Below, one piece after another: positions 62,001 to 64,000 of a stretch of 64,000 nucleotides of DNA. The DNA is taken from contig NC_133233.1 of NCBI RefSeq assembly GCF_040436345.1, forward strand, positions 11,613,381 through 11,677,380, read 5' to 3'. The notes beneath the pieces are model-generated. The model did no database searches and had not been told where the DNA came from. It saw nothing but the letters and a program-made list of their open reading frames with translations. Every line of letters begins with the position of its first letter. Position 1 is the first letter of the stretch. The position numbers and the translations under genes are program-made. Origin of the DNA: Pagrus major (lineage: Eukaryota > Chordata > Actinopteri > Spariformes > Sparidae).

Positions 62001-62886
62001 GTGAGTATTTCTTACTTAATGCTCGATATTTTACAACTGAATTGCATTAAAATTTGCTTGTAATGAGTTTTTGGTTCAAATTTTGGAGACACGATGAAAA
62101 TTTGTGGCATTAGTAACGAGTTCCTGACGCCGTGCATCTACAAGCAGGCAGGCGCGATAAAGATGATCGTGAACTAGCTTAACTTGGCCCGTTTTGAGAC
62201 GCGTTAGCTAACATACCTCTTTTTTAAAAACAGAGTTTTGGTCCGACAGAAAGTTTAACTGATATTTAACCGTTTTTGAGCTGTGGCTGCGTCCATTCGC
62301 GGCAGAAACGCGCACTGTCTCCTCAGTGAGCACTTAATATTAGCCCACTGAAAACGTGTAAGCCAGTTATGGCTGTATCTCATACTTGTAGCAGCTAGCT
62401 GCTCTCACATTCAAAATGTTACCAACGTAACTTTACTTTAACCTACTTGTTGGCTTTAATTTGCTTCTCCGGTGGTTTTAATTAATTTGTGTGTGTCTTG
62501 ACTTGTAGCAATCCACATGAAACAGAGGGTCCCTGTTTAAAATCTCATCCTGCAGGTGACTAAAGTTGAGCTGCATTTTTTCATCTTATAAAGCCTCCTT
62601 ATGCAAACGTGACTGTAAGATTAGGTCATTAGTGAAAGAGTCCTGTATTCTGCATTAATTTTAAATTATGTAAGTACTCAGATGACAACAAATTATATTT
62701 TTTCCAATCAGACTGAGTAGTATTTGTTTTGAGTGAACTGCAGATGTGGTATCATGGTTGGATTGTTGATTTCTTTCTCTTTTTTGGCTACAGTGAAACA
62801 ATTGTTTGGATCTGAGTAGTAAAATCACACAAGTAACTGATAATTAGAGAGCAAGCATAAAGGGAGGCATATTCTGTGTTTTTCAG

Positions 62887-63014
62887 TTCGTATGTTTGAC
62901 AGGCTGCAAAGATATCGCAGTCATCATAAGAAGTGTGAAGAGCAGTATGTTAAATTCCAGGCCAGTCAGGCAGAAAGAGAACATCTACAAATCCACCACC
63001 TCCAGTTCCAAAAA
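62887..63014 (+). CDS. Candidate first coding exon of the right-edge gene
   Basis: A TTTTTCAG acceptor precedes an ATG at 62892. The frame opens MFDRLQRYRSHHKKCEEQYV and continues as a Gln/His/Glu-rich, helix-prone 41-residue segment up to a possible donor (AAA|GTATAT) at 63015. Phase 0 at this donor joins in frame to the exon at 63157, whose frame is open through to its acceptor. If the exon is skipped, translation could start at the ATG at 63178. The segment is coiled-coil-like; no family was recognised. Confidence 0.4.
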
Positions 63015-63156
63015 GTATATTTTGATCTTTCAGAGAGCATGTCAGAGTAGTGATTTTAATTGTCATTTAAGCAATTAAAAAACAAAATGGAAGTTATATT
63101 TTCAAGAAGCATAAAAGTGAAATCTAAAATATGCCCTGTTGTCCCTCTCTGTGCAG

Positions 63157-63751
63157 GCTCCTGCTGAGTATGGCAAAATGATCATTAAAGTGCAATATCA
63201 GAATCGGAAGAAATACATCAAACTCCAAGCTGCTGATTTCAATGAATTCATCTCTGAAGGCAGATTTCTCAATAATTATAAATAAGCAGTAACTCAGATT
63301 GAGAGGATGTCATATTTTATAATTTCATCAATTTGCAATTTTTGTCTTTAATGTCTTTACTCAGTGAGAGAAAAGTTCTCCATTCCTGTGAAAGTCTCTG
63401 TGGAAGATGATTCTGGCACTGAGGTGGACGAAACAGTGTTTGCAGAATTGTCCACTGTGGAGGGGATTTGCTTTGTAATCAAGGATTGTCAAGATGATGG
63501 TATTATTTTGCTTATTTATTTTCCTTATTATTTTAACCCATAATTATGCTTCAAGTAAGTTGAATTGTTTATTCCGTCATTTGTTTTTAGAGTTCGGCGT
63601 ATCTCACTCATCATCTCCATCCACGCCACTATCTTCACCCAGTGGGAGTTTCCTCTCTGTGTCCATTAGCAGTGACAGTGAAACATCAAGACCACCACTC
63701 AAGCGAACTAGAAGAGATGAAGAGGATTGTCACAGCTTTTCAGCCAGAGAA
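63157..63751 (+). CDS. PB1-like N-terminal domain gene, partial (runs off the window)
   Basis: Three exons join in frame: 63157-63259, 63365-63499 and 63591-63751, with phases 1 and 1 between them and a consensus donor GTGAGT at 63752. They encode MIIKVQYQNRKKYIKL, then DFNEFISEVREKFSIP across the first junction, then VSVEDDSGTEVDETVF. This has the basic-first-strand and acidic-loop pattern of a PB1/ubiquitin-like domain. It is followed by a Ser/Pro-rich linker and a basic KRTRRDEED patch. The layout resembles fish proteins annotated as SAMD3-like, whose C-terminal parts would lie beyond 64000. Family assignment is tentative and function unknown. The first intron (63260-63364) appears to start with GC rather than GT. 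The start is either the ATG at 63178 or the upstream exon ATG at 62892. Confidence 0.6.
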
Positions 63752-64000
63752 GTGAGTTTATTGTCAGATTCCTACATGTAGATATTTTTGATCACGTGAG
63801 TTGTAATTCTCACCTTTCTGAATTATTTAATTTTGTTATTCTTCTAGTGGTTTGATGTCATTTTAAAATCTGTAGTGTTTTAGGACTTCATTCATGTGCT
63901 GTTTTGTCACTCATTTGACCTTTATCCAAAAAATGCAGCTTTTGCAGTATGGATATTGCACTTGGCCGTATTTGATTTTATTTATTTTTAGAAAAAAATG

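Overview
The window looks like nuclear DNA of a ray-finned fish, probably a spiny-rayed teleost. The evidence is two spliced vertebrate genes with fish-like exons, a third fish-like partial gene at the right edge, tRNA-derived SINEs, many hAT-type and other small DNA transposons, CA/GT microsatellites, and a large Ty3/gypsy-type LTR retrotransposon. There is no operon structure. Long AT-rich non-coding stretches separate a few genes.

Left end (1-5.5 kb): two genes lie head to tail on the minus strand. Cytidine deaminase (cda, four coding exons, 150 residues, with an upstream non-coding exon carrying a uORF) is followed by an orthologue of human C11orf65/MFI. Seven consecutive coding exons of the latter are visible; its first and last exons were not found.

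Middle (5.5-48.9 kb): I find no convincing protein gene. The stretch is a repeat landscape. It holds three hAT-type elements with intact or near-intact 8-bp target duplications (10265-10724, 24956-25321 and 35098-36763). The last keeps a broken N-terminal piece of a ZMYM1-like hAT transposase and an internal 21-bp tandem repeat. A 2.0-kb unclassified element (18610-20609) has terminal inverted repeats echoed by at least nine internal copies of a 16-bp motif. There is also a 146-bp foldback element with a TAA duplication, SINE pieces, and several copies of two dispersed repeat families.

Right part (48.9-57.5 kb): a complete minus-strand Ty3/gypsy-type retrotransposon of 8643 bp. Its two 999-bp LTRs appear identical by eye, it has a 4-bp target duplication and a primer-binding site matching tRNA-Thr, and one uninterrupted 2099-codon gag-pol frame. 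It looks recently inserted. Its LTR carries a 71-bp direct repeat at both of its ends.

Right edge (61.9-64 kb): the 5' part of a plus-strand gene with a YY1-like promoter motif, a non-coding first exon and several coding exons. The coding exons give a PB1-like N-terminal domain and a Ser/Pro-rich linker, and the gene runs out of the window. One intron appears to be of the rare GC-AG type.

The protein genes do not form a pathway. cda acts in pyrimidine salvage, C11orf65/MFI in restraint of mitochondrial fission (by homology), and the PB1-like gene is of unknown function. The strongest candidates for something undescribed are the iterated-motif element at 18.6-20.6 kb and the young retrotransposon with its unusual LTR repeat and unassigned N- and C-terminal protein regions.
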